From an uncultured Alphaproteobacteria bacterium (GTDB lineage Bacteria; Pseudomonadota; Alphaproteobacteria; SP197): a DNA stretch of 64,000 bases. Both the position numbers and the translations under genes were made by a program. The stretch lies in assembly GCA_958295695.1 (NCBI GenBank), contig OY282363.1, forward strand, positions 2,918,225 through 2,982,224, given 5' to 3'. The notes beneath the pieces are model-generated. The model was not told the origin of the DNA and ran no database searches. It saw only the letters and a program-made list of their open reading frames with translations. This document shows positions 1-7,459 of this stretch, piece after piece (position 1 is the first letter of the stretch; each line of letters begins with the position of its first letter).

Positions 1-1
1 G

Positions 2-121
2 GCGCCCATCGCGGTGGCGTCCCAGAACGCGCAGCGCCTTCTGGACGCGGTGGACGCCGACCGCCACGACAGGGTCTGGCTCACTTGGGAAGAGGAATCG
101 GCGCTGCTGCTCTCGGCCTGA
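2..121 (+). CDS. C-terminal end of an ABC-transporter ATPase (PotA-like TOBE region), partial
   Basis: An open frame enters from the left edge and stops at the TGA at 119-121, giving the last 39 residues of a protein. The ending, with VWLTWEEESALLLSA, resembles the terminal strand of the TOBE_2 domain of PotA/FbpC-type ATPases, where a pattern like 'V.LSW....A.LL' is usual. The family assignment rests only on this short tail. If it is right, the gene supplied ATP-driven import of a polyamine, iron or similar solute, and its permease genes would lie to the left of the window. The next gene starts 77 bases downstream on the same strand and could be cotranscribed. Confidence 0.5.
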   Translation, partial: APIAVASQNAQRLLDAVDADRHDRVWLTWEEESALLLSA

Positions 122-198
122 TTTCCTCCGGTCCCCGCGTCGCGCGCGGCGTCACGGGCGTCGCGCGCGTTGCCTCGCCGTCCGCGTCGGGAACCTCC

Positions 199-1377
199 AT
201 GCGCTACGCCGCGATCGTCGACCGGCTCGCCAACGAGGGCGCGCGCGCCTGGGACATCCACGACCGCGCCCTGGCGCATCGCGAGCGCGGGCGCGACGTC
301 GTCGTGCTGAGCATCGGCGATCCGGACTTCGACACGCCGCGCGGGGTCGTGGACGCCATGATCGAAAGGGTCCGGGGCGGCGACACCCACTACGGCTGGA
401 TCGACGGCGGACCGGATCTGAAGGCCGCCATCGCCGCCTACCGCGAGCGCCATTCCGGCCAACGGGTAGGGCCGGAGAACATCTCGGTGACGCTCGGGGC
501 GCAGGGCGGCCTCTACGGCGCCGCGATGTGCGTGGCGCAACGGGGCGACGAGGTGATCGTGCCCCAGCCGGCCTATGTGACCTACGAGTCGGTGGTGCGG
601 GCCACGGGCGCCACGATGGTCGATGCGCCCCTGCGCGCCGAGCGCGGCTTCCATCTGGACGCCGCCGACATCGAGGCGGCGGTGACGCCCGCGACACGCG
701 CCGTCATGATCAACACGCCCCACAACCCGACCGGCGCGGCCTATGGGCGCGGCGACCTCCTCGCCCTGGCGGAGGTCTGCAAGGCCCACGACCTCTGGCT
801 GATCTCCGACGAGGTCTACAGCCGGACCCTGTTCGACGCCCGGGAGCATGTCTCGCCCGCCACGCTCCCCGGCATGGCCGAACGGACCGTCGCGGTCGAC
901 AGCCTCTCGAAGTCCCACGCCATGACCGGCTGGCGCGTGGGCTGGACCGTCGGGCCCGAGGCGTTCACGCGGCATATGTACCATCTGGGCCTCGCCCTGC
1001 ATTACGGGCCGCCCACCTTCATCCAGTCGGCCGCGGCCGCGGCCTTCGCTGGAGACTTCCCCGAGGTCGACGCGATGCGCGCGCGTTACGAGGCGCGGCG
1101 CGATCTGGTCCGCGAGGCTCTCGCCGGCAACCGGCGCCTCCGCGTCGTCAAGCCGGAGGGGGCCTGCTTCATGATGCTGGACATCCGGCCCAGCGGCCTG
1201 TCCTCCCACGACTTCTCCCACCGCTTGCTGGAGGACGCCGGCGTCTCGCTCCTGGCGGGCGAGGGATTCGGCGCCGGCGGCGCGGGGTTCGTCCGGCTTT
1301 CGCTCACGGCGTCCGATGCGGATCTGGCCGAGGCGGTCCGCCGCATCGACCGTTTCACGCGAGCCCTCGACGCCTGA
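199..1377 (+). CDS. PLP-dependent class I/II aminotransferase
   Basis: This is a fold-type I PLP aminotransferase of 392 residues, the normal length for the AspC/arginine-pyruvate transaminase group. Visible landmarks are SIGDPDFDTP near residue 38, the substrate/PLP motif PHNPTGA at 174-180, SDEVY near 203, and the PLP lysine K238 in SLSKSHAMTGWRVGW. The ATG at 199 is chosen because it puts the usual family N-terminus (a short helix before the GDPDF motif) at the start; an ATG at 85 would add a low-complexity extension and overlap the preceding gene. It probably moves an amino group between an amino acid and a 2-oxo acid. The substrate cannot be read from the sequence. The preceding transporter tail suggests it may act on an imported amine or amino acid. 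Confidence 0.9.
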   Translation: MRYAAIVDRLANEGARAWDIHDRALAHRERGRDVVVLSIGDPDFDTPRGVVDAMIERVRGGDTHYGWIDGGPDLKAAIAAYRERHSGQRVGPENISVTLGAQGGLYGAAMCVAQRGDEVIVPQPAYVTYESVVRATGATMVDAPLRAERGFHLDAADIEAAVTPATRAVMINTPHNPTGAAYGRGDLLALAEVCKAHDLWLISDEVYSRTLFDAREHVSPATLPGMAERTVAVDSLSKSHAMTGWRVGWTVGPEAFTRHMYHLGLALHYGPPTFIQSAAAAAFAGDFPEVDAMRARYEARRDLVREALAGNRRLRVVKPEGACFMMLDIRPSGLSSHDFSHRLLEDAGVSLLAGEGFGAGGAGFVRLSLTASDADLAEAVRRIDRFTRALDA

Positions 1378-1469
1378 GCCTCGCGCCGTTCCCGTCGCGT
1401 CACGTTCGCGTCAGAGCGTCGTCGCCGCCTTGCATTCGCCCGGACCCACGGCCACGTTTGGGTCCGGTT

Positions 1470-1496
1470 TCCAAAGAGGAAGTCTCCAAAGAGGAA
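1470..1496 (+). repeat. Tandem duplicated 15-base unit carrying two Shine-Dalgarno-like cores
   Basis: The 12-mer tccaaagaggaa occurs at 1470-1481 and again at 1485-1496, directly before the ATG at 1501. Each copy carries AGAGGAA, a good ribosome-binding core. The second lies at near-optimal spacing from the start and the first 15 bases further up. This looks like a small tandem duplication of the ribosome-binding site. Confidence 0.7.
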
Positions 1497-1500
1497 ATCG

Positions 1501-2073
1501 ATGGAGAACACGAGCGCTTCAGGCGGCGGTCGCGCGGCGGGCCGCCGGGGCTGGCCCCACGCGCTGCCCGCGGCCGCGTTCCTGGTTCTGGCGGTCGCGC
1601 TGGGCCTCGGCCTCGGCCGCGCTCCCGGCCTCGTGCCCTCCGCCCTGATCGGCGCCCCGGCGCCCCAGACGCGCCTGCCGGCCGTGGACGGATACGGGCC
1701 CGCCTTCTCGAACGAGGATTTCCGGGGGCGGATCACGCTGGTGAACGTCTTCGCGTCGTGGTGCGCCAGTTGCGTCCTCGAACACCCCCTGCTGATGGAG
1801 GTCGCCGGGACGCCCGGCCTCTCCGTCTTCGGCCTAGCCTACAAGGACGATCCGGCCGATACGGCGCGGTGGCTCGAGCGCCTTGGCAATCCGTTCGCCG
1901 CGACGGGGGCGGACACGAGCGGGCGGGCGGGTATCGACTGGGGCGTCTACGGCGTGCCCGAGACATTCCTGGTCGGCCCCGACGGCGTCATCGTCTACAA
2001 GCATGTCGGCCCGCTCTCGGCCGACGCCTGGCGCGACGAGCTCCTGCCCAGGATCGAGGAGCTGCGCTCGTGA
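1501..2073 (+). CDS. ccmG: CcmG/DsbE-type thiol:disulfide oxidoreductase
   Basis: A 190-residue membrane-anchored thioredoxin-fold protein. A basic N-terminus is followed by one hydrophobic segment at about 21-41 that tethers the domain to the periplasmic face. The redox site is WCASC at 87-91 (most CcmG proteins have CxxC with Pro or Thr at the third position). The C-terminal signature GVYGVPETFLVGPDGVIVYK, with its cis-proline, is diagnostic of CcmG. The family reduces apocytochrome c cysteines before heme attachment. Here it starts a compact operon with a second thioredoxin-like gene (GTGA overlap at its end) and a CcdA homologue, so electrons from cytoplasmic thioredoxin could be passed through CcdA to both. 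The rest of the ccm cluster is not in the window. Confidence 0.88.
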   Translation: MENTSASGGGRAAGRRGWPHALPAAAFLVLAVALGLGLGRAPGLVPSALIGAPAPQTRLPAVDGYGPAFSNEDFRGRITLVNVFASWCASCVLEHPLLMEVAGTPGLSVFGLAYKDDPADTARWLERLGNPFAATGADTSGRAGIDWGVYGVPETFLVGPDGVIVYKHVGPLSADAWRDELLPRIEELRS

Positions 2074-2654
2074 GACTCGCGACGATGGCCATGGCGTTGC
2101 TGCTGGCGGCGGTGGCCGCGCCGGGCCCGGCCGGCGCCCAGGACGCCCCGACCCTGCCCAATCTCGTCTGGCTCGATCCACCCAGGCCGGCGCCCAGCGA
2201 TCCCTTCCCGATCGAGGGAGAGGCGCTGTCCAGCCTGGACCGGTTCAGGGGACGGGCGGTGGTTCTCAACTTCTGGGCCACCTGGTGTCCGCCCTGCGTC
2301 GCCGAGATGCCGACGCTCGACCGTCTCGCCGGCCTGTTCGATCCCGAGGATCTCGCGGTCGTCACCATGGCGGCGGACCGCGCGGGCGAGGACAAAATCC
2401 GGGCGTTCTACGAACGCATCGGCGCCCGGAACCTCGGCGTCTACCGCGATCCGCAGATGCACCTCGCGCGCGCGCTGCGGGTCTTCGGATTGCCGACCAC
2501 GCTGCTGATCGACCATGACGGGATGGTCGTCGCCCAGCTTGTCGGCGAGGCCGAGTGGGACGGCGAGGCCGCGCTCGCGGCGGTCGGCCCCCTCGCCGAA
2601 GCCGCCCGGTCGGCGCGCCTCGATCCCGTTCCGCGGGCCGCCACGGCCGAGTGA
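2070..2654 (+). CDS. TlpA/ResA-like periplasmic thioredoxin-family protein
   Basis: A 194-residue secreted thioredoxin-fold protein. The GTG start overlaps the ccmG stop (GTGA), indicating translational coupling. Residues 1-23 form a signal peptide ending in AGA before QD. The redox motif is WCPPC at 72-76 (C73, C76), followed by EMPTLDRL, and the cis-Pro loop is FGLPTTLLID. The N-terminal part of the fold has the RFRGRAVVLNFWATW strand typical of TlpA/ResA reductants. Partners could be cytochrome c or cytochrome oxidase copper sites. Having two thioredoxin-like reductants beside one CcdA suggests distinct clients rather than redundancy, but the clients cannot be named from sequence. Confidence 0.88.
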   Translation: MRLATMAMALLLAAVAAPGPAGAQDAPTLPNLVWLDPPRPAPSDPFPIEGEALSSLDRFRGRAVVLNFWATWCPPCVAEMPTLDRLAGLFDPEDLAVVTMAADRAGEDKIRAFYERIGARNLGVYRDPQMHLARALRVFGLPTTLLIDHDGMVVAQLVGEAEWDGEAALAAVGPLAEAARSARLDPVPRAATAE

Positions 2655-2673
2655 CCGGCCGGTCCCTGACCGC

Positions 2674-3414
2674 ATGGACGTGAACGGAATCGGACTCGTT
2701 CCGGCCTTTTTCGCCGGCGCGGTGTCGTTCCTGTCGCCCTGCGTCCTGCCCCTCGTGCCGGCCTATGTGTCGTTCATCGCGGGCGAATCCCTCGACAGGC
2801 TGACCGGCGACGAGGCCCGGGAGCGCCGCGCGGCCGTCCTCCTGCCGAGCGCCCTGTTCGTGCTGGGCTTTTCCACGGTGTTCGTGCTGCTGGGCGCGAG
2901 CGCCACGGCGATCGGCGACCTCCTGTTCCGGCACCGGGGAACGCTGGAGACGGTCGCGGGCGCCATCGTCGTTCTGTTCGGCCTCGCGATGACGGGACTC
3001 TTGCGCCTGCCGGTCCTGCAAAGGGACCTGCGGTTTCATCCCGGTCTCCCCGGCGGGCGGCCCGCCGCCGCCTACGTCCTGGGCGCCGCCTTCGGCTTCG
3101 GATGGACGCCCTGCATCGGTCCCATCCTGGGCGGCGTCCTCGCCCTGGCGGCGGTCGGCGACACGGTGTCGGGGGGCATGGTCCTGCTCGCCGTCTACTC
3201 TCTCGGGCTGGGCGTCCCCTTCCTGCTGGCGGCCGGCTTCACCGGCTTCTTCCTGCGCAACATGCGGGGGCTGGGCCGGTTCGGCCGCGGCCTGCAAACG
3301 GTCGCCGGCCTGGTGCTGGTCGCCATGGGCCTCGCCATGCTGACGGGCCATCTCTCCGGGTTCGCGTTCTGGTTGCTGGAGACCTTTCCGTTCCTGAACG
3401 AGACGGTACGCTGA
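2674..3414 (+). CDS. ccdA: CcdA/DsbD-family cytochrome c biogenesis membrane protein
   Basis: A 246-residue polytopic protein with about six hydrophobic segments, matching the CcdA core without DsbD's periplasmic domains. The two conserved redox cysteines are C23 in SFLSPCVLPLVPAY and C147 in GFGWTPCIGPILGG. The family carries reducing equivalents from cytoplasmic thioredoxin across the membrane to periplasmic thioredoxin-like proteins. The two genes just upstream (19 bases separate the nearer one) encode exactly such acceptors, so the three form a functional operon. The start is the ATG that places the first transmembrane segment at residue 8. Confidence 0.92.
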   Translation: MDVNGIGLVPAFFAGAVSFLSPCVLPLVPAYVSFIAGESLDRLTGDEARERRAAVLLPSALFVLGFSTVFVLLGASATAIGDLLFRHRGTLETVAGAIVVLFGLAMTGLLRLPVLQRDLRFHPGLPGGRPAAAYVLGAAFGFGWTPCIGPILGGVLALAAVGDTVSGGMVLLAVYSLGLGVPFLLAAGFTGFFLRNMRGLGRFGRGLQTVAGLVLVAMGLAMLTGHLSGFAFWLLETFPFLNETVR

Positions 3415-3421
3415 CCGCGTC

Positions 3422-3748
3422 ATGGCGAGCGACGAGTACGAGGCCTACTTCGCCGCGATCCGCGCCATCCCGCCCGGGTCCGTGATGACCTACGGCGACG
3501 TGGCGAAGACGGCCGGATACCCTCGCTGGGCCCGGCGCGTGGGATACGCGCTGTCGTCGTGCGACGACGCCACCGTGCCCTGGTGGCGGGTCGTCAACGC
3601 CCGGGGCGCGATCAGCCGGGGCGGCGGCCGCGCGCCCGAGGACGCCGACCGGCAGCGCGACATGCTGGAGAACGAGGGCGTCCCCGTCGATCTCGAAGGC
3701 CGGATCGATCTCGCGGCCCGCCGGCGCGTTCCCGGCCGGGCGGAATGA
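3422..3748 (+). CDS. Alkyltransferase-like protein (Atl, MGMT family without active cysteine)
   Basis: A 108-residue protein matching the C-terminal DNA-binding domain of O6-alkylguanine-DNA methyltransferase. The helix containing PPGSVMTYGDVAKTAGYP is well preserved. The catalytic PCHRV motif is replaced by PWWRVV at 53-58, so the methyl-acceptor cysteine is absent. Alkyltransferase-like proteins bind O6-alkylguanine, flip it out and direct the lesion to nucleotide excision repair; that role is inferred from the family. The usual substitution in well-known members is PWHR, so the second Trp is slightly unusual. It lies 7 bases after ccdA and is probably the last gene of that operon. Confidence 0.9.
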   Translation: MASDEYEAYFAAIRAIPPGSVMTYGDVAKTAGYPRWARRVGYALSSCDDATVPWWRVVNARGAISRGGGRAPEDADRQRDMLENEGVPVDLEGRIDLAARRRVPGRAE

Positions 3749-3751
3749 AGA

Positions 3752-3775
3752 AGAGGGGACCCGAAGGTCCCCTCT
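3752..3775 (-). terminator. Hairpin between convergent genes, oriented as terminator for the leftward gene
   Basis: A perfect 10-base-pair inverted repeat, agaggggacc and ggtcccctct, flanks a CGAA tetraloop. Read leftward, the stem is followed by a pyrimidine tract (ttcttcatt), as expected for an intrinsic terminator of the binding-protein gene ending at 3802. Read rightward it lacks a T-run but may still help end transcription from the alkyltransferase-like gene. Confidence 0.75.
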
Positions 3776-3801
3776 CGGCAACGTCGTCTCCGGTCGGGCG
3801 G

Positions 3802-5442
3802 TCAGGATTCGACCGCCAGGGTCTCGCCGAAGATGTAGCTCGTGGGATGCATGATGTATCCCTTCACGCGGGTGTCGGACACGTTGTAGATCGCGCGCCA
3901 CAGGGGCTGAACGATCGGGCCGTCCTCCTGCATGATCGTCTCGAGCTCGGCCATCACCTCGCGGCGGGCGTCGACATCCAGGATGCCCTCGGCCCGCGTG
4001 AGCTTGGCGTCGAACTCGGCGTTCGCGTAGTGCGTCTCGTTCCACGGCACGCCCGTGCGATAGGCCAGCCCGAGGACCATGAAGCCCAGCGGACGGTGGG
4101 TCCAGCTCGTGAAGCCGAACGGCACCGCGTCCCAGACCTCCCAGAACTGGTCGGAGGGCAGCAGGTTGATGCTGACGTTGATGCCGGCCTCCTTCCACTG
4201 CTCGACCAGGGCCTGCACCGCCAGGAGCTCCCACGCCGGGTCCTTCTTGCAGGCGATCTCGGTCTCGATGCCGTCGGGATAGCCGGCCTCGGCGAGCAGC
4301 GCCTTGGCGGCCTCGACGTCCCGGGCCATGAACGGCAGCTCCGCGTAGTCCGGGTGGATCGGCGCGACATGGTGATGCTCCGCCGGATCGCCCAGGCCGC
4401 GGTGGGCCGCCTCGAGAATCGACGGCGTGTCGATCGCCAGACGCATGGCCTTGCGGACCCGCGGGTCGCTGAACATGTCCAGATCGACCTGGACGCGCGC
4501 GACGGCGGTCTGGGCCGTGGTGGCCGGGTTGACCTGCACGTGCGGCATGGCCTTGTAGGCGTCGAGCTGGACGATGTCGCCCTGGTCGACGGCGTGCACC
4601 TGGTTGGAGGCGATGGCGCCGATGGCGGCGGCCGGGTCGTCGCCCAGGTCGATGAACTCGATCCGGTCGAGATAGGGGCCTTCGCCATGCCAGGTCTCGT
4701 TGTTGGCGTTCGCCAGGACGGCCTTCTCGCCGACGACATGCTCTACGAGCGTGTAGGCGCCGGTGCCGTTGGAGCCGACGCCGAAGAAACCGTCGTCGGA
4801 CGGATCGACGATCAGGAGCGGATAGTGGAACAGGTGCTCCGGGATCGCGATATTGGCCGCGCGGGTGTTGAGCCGCACGGTGTGGTCGTCGACGATCTCG
4901 ATGGCGTTGTCCTGCCACAGGCCCGAGCCGTCGTCGTTCATCATGTAGCCCTTCATCAGCCCCAGCACCGACGAGCCGGTTTCGGGGTCGAGGACATGGG
5001 CCAGGTTCCAGGCGATGTCCTCCGCCGTAAAGGCGCGGCCGTCATGCCACATGACGCCCGGACGCACGTTCAGCGTCCAGGTCAGCAGGTCGTCGCTGGC
5101 CTCCCAACTCTCGAGCAGGTCGGGGCGGGTGACGTTGTCGGTGCCGGTGCGGGTCAAGTAGCCGCAGACTTGGCGCGCGATGTTGGAATCGATGACCCAC
5201 GAGAAGGTGTGCGGATTGTCGACGACATAGACGCGCATGGCGATACGGATGGCGCCGCCCATGGGCATGTCCTGCGCGACCGCCTTCGGCGCGAAATCCT
5301 CGCCGGCGATCCGGCCGGCCACGGCATAGGCCGCGGTGGCCGAAACGCCCAGAAGGGCCGAATAGCGGACGAACTCGCGGCGGTCGAGCCGGCCCTCGGC
5401 CAGTTGCTCCTGGAGCGTGTTGAAATAGGAATGATCGGCCAT
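3802..5442 (-). CDS. ABC transporter substrate-binding protein, family 5 (peptide/opine type), Tat-exported
   Basis: A 546-residue solute-binding protein of the DppA/OppA fold. The leader has a twin-arginine motif, RREFVRYSALLG at 21-32, then a hydrophobic stretch, pointing to Tat export rather than Sec. Family landmarks are the segment WTLNVRPGVMWHDGRAFTAEDIAWNL and later RKAMRLAIDTPSI. The ATG is preceded by GGAGGAG at good spacing, which fixes the start. It should capture peptides or related solutes in the periplasm. No permease or ATPase genes adjoin it, so it is either an orphan or serves a transporter encoded elsewhere. A sigma-70-like promoter lies about 80 bases upstream and a hairpin terminator follows the stop, so it appears to be a single-gene unit. 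Confidence 0.93.
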   Translation of the reverse strand: MADHSYFNTLQEQLAEGRLDRREFVRYSALLGVSATAAYAVAGRIAGEDFAPKAVAQDMPMGGAIRIAMRVYVVDNPHTFSWVIDSNIARQVCGYLTRTGTDNVTRPDLLESWEASDDLLTWTLNVRPGVMWHDGRAFTAEDIAWNLAHVLDPETGSSVLGLMKGYMMNDDGSGLWQDNAIEIVDDHTVRLNTRAANIAIPEHLFHYPLLIVDPSDDGFFGVGSNGTGAYTLVEHVVGEKAVLANANNETWHGEGPYLDRIEFIDLGDDPAAAIGAIASNQVHAVDQGDIVQLDAYKAMPHVQVNPATTAQTAVARVQVDLDMFSDPRVRKAMRLAIDTPSILEAAHRGLGDPAEHHHVAPIHPDYAELPFMARDVEAAKALLAEAGYPDGIETEIACKKDPAWELLAVQALVEQWKEAGINVSINLLPSDQFWEVWDAVPFGFTSWTHRPLGFMVLGLAYRTGVPWNETHYANAEFDAKLTRAEGILDVDARREVMAELETIMQEDGPIVQPLWRAIYNVSDTRVKGYIMHPTSYIFGETLAVES

Positions 5443-5524
5443 GACGTGAACTCCTCCCGTTTGTCGCCTGTTTCCCCTCGGTGTGCGAGCCGCCCCGGCG
5501 CGGGGCCGGAACCGCCCTGACGGC

Positions 5525-5553
5525 ATTCTTGCCGCATGTCGTCTTTACGTCAA
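5525..5553 (-). promoter_or_regulatory. Sigma-70-type promoter for the substrate-binding protein gene
   Basis: On the minus strand the -35 box TTGACG (5553-5548) and -10 box AAGAAT (5530-5525) are separated by exactly 17 bases. Transcription would begin near 5518, leaving a leader of about 75 bases before the ATG at 5442. Confidence 0.55.
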
Positions 5554-5729
5554 ACGCCCGGGGCCGACGCCGCGCCCGTCGCGTCACACGGTGTCCCGGA
5601 AGCGACATCCGGTCGCGGGCCCGTCGAGGACGGACCCGCTCCAACGTCCCGGAGACGATTCCGGCGGTTGTGGACGGCGCCGGACCGGGCGATGATCGCG
5701 ACCCCGCCCCGGCGCCGGATCGACGACCG

Positions 5730-6800
5730 ATGACCCTCCTCAGTTTCGCCCTCTACGCCGCGGTCGCGGCGCTGACGCTCTATCTGCTGATCGTCGGAAA
5801 GGCGCTGATCCTGCCGTTCGTCGTCGCGGTCGTGTTCTGGTACCTCATCGCCGCGCTCGCGCGGACCTACGGCCGTCTCGGAACCTGGGGCTACCGCGTT
5901 CCGGACTGGCTGGCGATGACCTTCGCCATTCTCAGCTTCGTCGCCCTTCTCGTCGCCTTCGTCGACCTCACGCGCAGCAACATCGAGCAGGTCGTCGCCG
6001 CGGCGCCCTCGTACCAGGCCAATCTCGAACGTCTCGTCAACAACGCCGTGGCGCTCCTCGGCCTCGGGCAGATCCCGACCGTCGACGAACTCGGAAAACA
6101 GATCGACCTCGGCGCCCTGGCGGGCCGGCTCGCCTCGGGCGTCGCGGGCTTCGCCGGCAATGTCGGCGTCATCCTGGTCTACGTGATCTTCCTTCTGATC
6201 GAGCAGAAGGGCTTCGGCGCGAAGATCGAGGCCCTTGTCGCCCACGATCCCCGGAAGGTCGCGCGCATCCGCCGCGTCCTCGGGAGGATCAACGCGGATG
6301 TCAGGACCTACATCTGGGTCAAGACCCTGCTGTCGGCGGCGACCGGCGGCATCTCCTACGCCGTGATGATCGCCGTCGGCGTCGATCTGGCGGCCTTCTG
6401 GGCGGTCCTGATCTTCCTGCTCAACTACATCCCCACGATCGGCTCGATTCTCGGCATCGTCTGTCCGGCCCTGCTGACCCTGGTCCAGTTCGAGGACCCG
6501 CTGACGCCGTTCCTCGTCGTCACGAGCCTTCTCGCGGTCACGCAGATCGTGCTGGGCAACGCGATCGAACCGAGGATGATGGGCCGCTCGCTCAGCATCA
6601 GCCCCCTCGTGATCCTGGTCTCCCTGATGCTGTGGGGAAGCGTCTGGGGGGTGATCGGGATGTTCCTGAGCGTGCCGATCACGGTCATCGCCATGATCGT
6701 CATGGCCCAGTTCGAGCCCACGCGCCCGGTCGCCATCCTGCTTTCTTCGGACGGAAACGTGTCGCATCTGGACGATGACGGAGGAGGGACGCCGCCATGA
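5730..6800 (+). CDS. AI-2E family transporter (PerM-type membrane protein)
   Basis: A 356-residue polytopic membrane protein of the UPF0118/AI-2E exporter family, which includes TqsA and PerM. It has two N-terminal hydrophobic segments, a soluble middle part, and a C-terminal cluster of membrane segments with the family signature LLNYIPTIGSILGIVCPALL and EPRMMGRSLSISPLVILVSL. Members export small molecules or act as Na+(Li+)/H+ antiporters; the substrate here is unknown. The ATG at 5730 places the first transmembrane helix at the N-terminus. The stop overlaps the start of the O-methyltransferase (ATGA), so the two are probably co-translated. The roughly 290 bases before it carry the divergent binding-protein promoter and nothing else I can identify. 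Confidence 0.88.
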   Translation: MTLLSFALYAAVAALTLYLLIVGKALILPFVVAVVFWYLIAALARTYGRLGTWGYRVPDWLAMTFAILSFVALLVAFVDLTRSNIEQVVAAAPSYQANLERLVNNAVALLGLGQIPTVDELGKQIDLGALAGRLASGVAGFAGNVGVILVYVIFLLIEQKGFGAKIEALVAHDPRKVARIRRVLGRINADVRTYIWVKTLLSAATGGISYAVMIAVGVDLAAFWAVLIFLLNYIPTIGSILGIVCPALLTLVQFEDPLTPFLVVTSLLAVTQIVLGNAIEPRMMGRSLSISPLVILVSLMLWGSVWGVIGMFLSVPITVIAMIVMAQFEPTRPVAILLSSDGNVSHLDDDGGGTPP

Positions 6801-7459
6801 GGCGCAAGACCATCGGACTGCCGGACGACCTCTACGACTACGTCGTGCGCGCCACCCACCGCGACGACGGCGTCCTGTCGCGTCTGCGCGACGAGACGGC
6901 GGGCATGAAGTGCGCCGGCATGCAGATCGCGCCGGAGCAGGGCCAGTTCATGGCGCTCATGGCCCGGCTCATCGGAGCGCGCCGCGCCGTCGAGATCGGC
7001 GTCTTCACGGGCTACAGCAGCCTCTGCGTCGCGCGCGCCCTCGGCGCGGACGGACACCTGGTCGCCTGCGACGTCAGCGAGGAGTGGACGGCGGTCGCCC
7101 GGCGCTACTGGGACGAGGCGGGCGTCGCCGGCCGCATCGACCTGCGCATCGCGCCCGCCGTCGAGACGCTCGACGCGCTGATCGCCGAGGGAGGGTCGGC
7201 CGCCTTCGACATGGCCTTCATCGACGCCGACAAGGATCGCTACGACGCCTACTACGAGCGCTGTCTGGTCCTGCTGCGGACCGGCGGTCTTCTCATGGTC
7301 GACAACGTGCTGTGGGGCGGCGCGGTCATCGACGAGGGCGACGCGAGCGACGATACCGAAGCGATCCGCGCGCTCAACGCCAAGATGGGCGGGGACGAGC
7401 GCATCGACATGGCGCTGTTGCCGGTCGGCGATGGACTGACGATCGCCCGCAAACGGTGA
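6797..7459 (+). CDS. Class I SAM-dependent O-methyltransferase (family 3, CCoAMT-like)
   Basis: A 220-residue protein of the caffeoyl-CoA/catechol O-methyltransferase-like family, normal length. The SAM motif is VEIGVFTGYSS at 65-75. The metal-binding and catalytic loop is FIDADKDRYDAYYE, and VDNVLWGG supplies a further ligand region. Such enzymes methylate vicinal hydroxyls in an Mg2+-dependent way. It begins with an ATGA overlap on the AI-2E transporter gene. Its stop abuts the stop of the convergent cyclodeaminase gene with no gap. The acceptor substrate is not predictable from sequence alone. Confidence 0.9.
   Translation: MRRKTIGLPDDLYDYVVRATHRDDGVLSRLRDETAGMKCAGMQIAPEQGQFMALMARLIGARRAVEIGVFTGYSSLCVARALGADGHLVACDVSEEWTAVARRYWDEAGVAGRIDLRIAPAVETLDALIAEGGSAAFDMAFIDADKDRYDAYYERCLVLLRTGGLLMVDNVLWGGAVIDEGDASDDTEAIRALNAKMGGDERIDMALLPVGDGLTIARKR

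Noticed and set aside
85-198. Earlier start of the first aminotransferase at 85
   Set aside because: The added 38 residues are low-complexity and overlap the preceding gene, while the family N-terminus fits the ATG at 199.
3559-5520. A long rightward open frame opposite the substrate-binding protein
   Set aside because: It is the antisense shadow of a gene with a clear family match and carries no recognisable motif; typical of GC-rich DNA.
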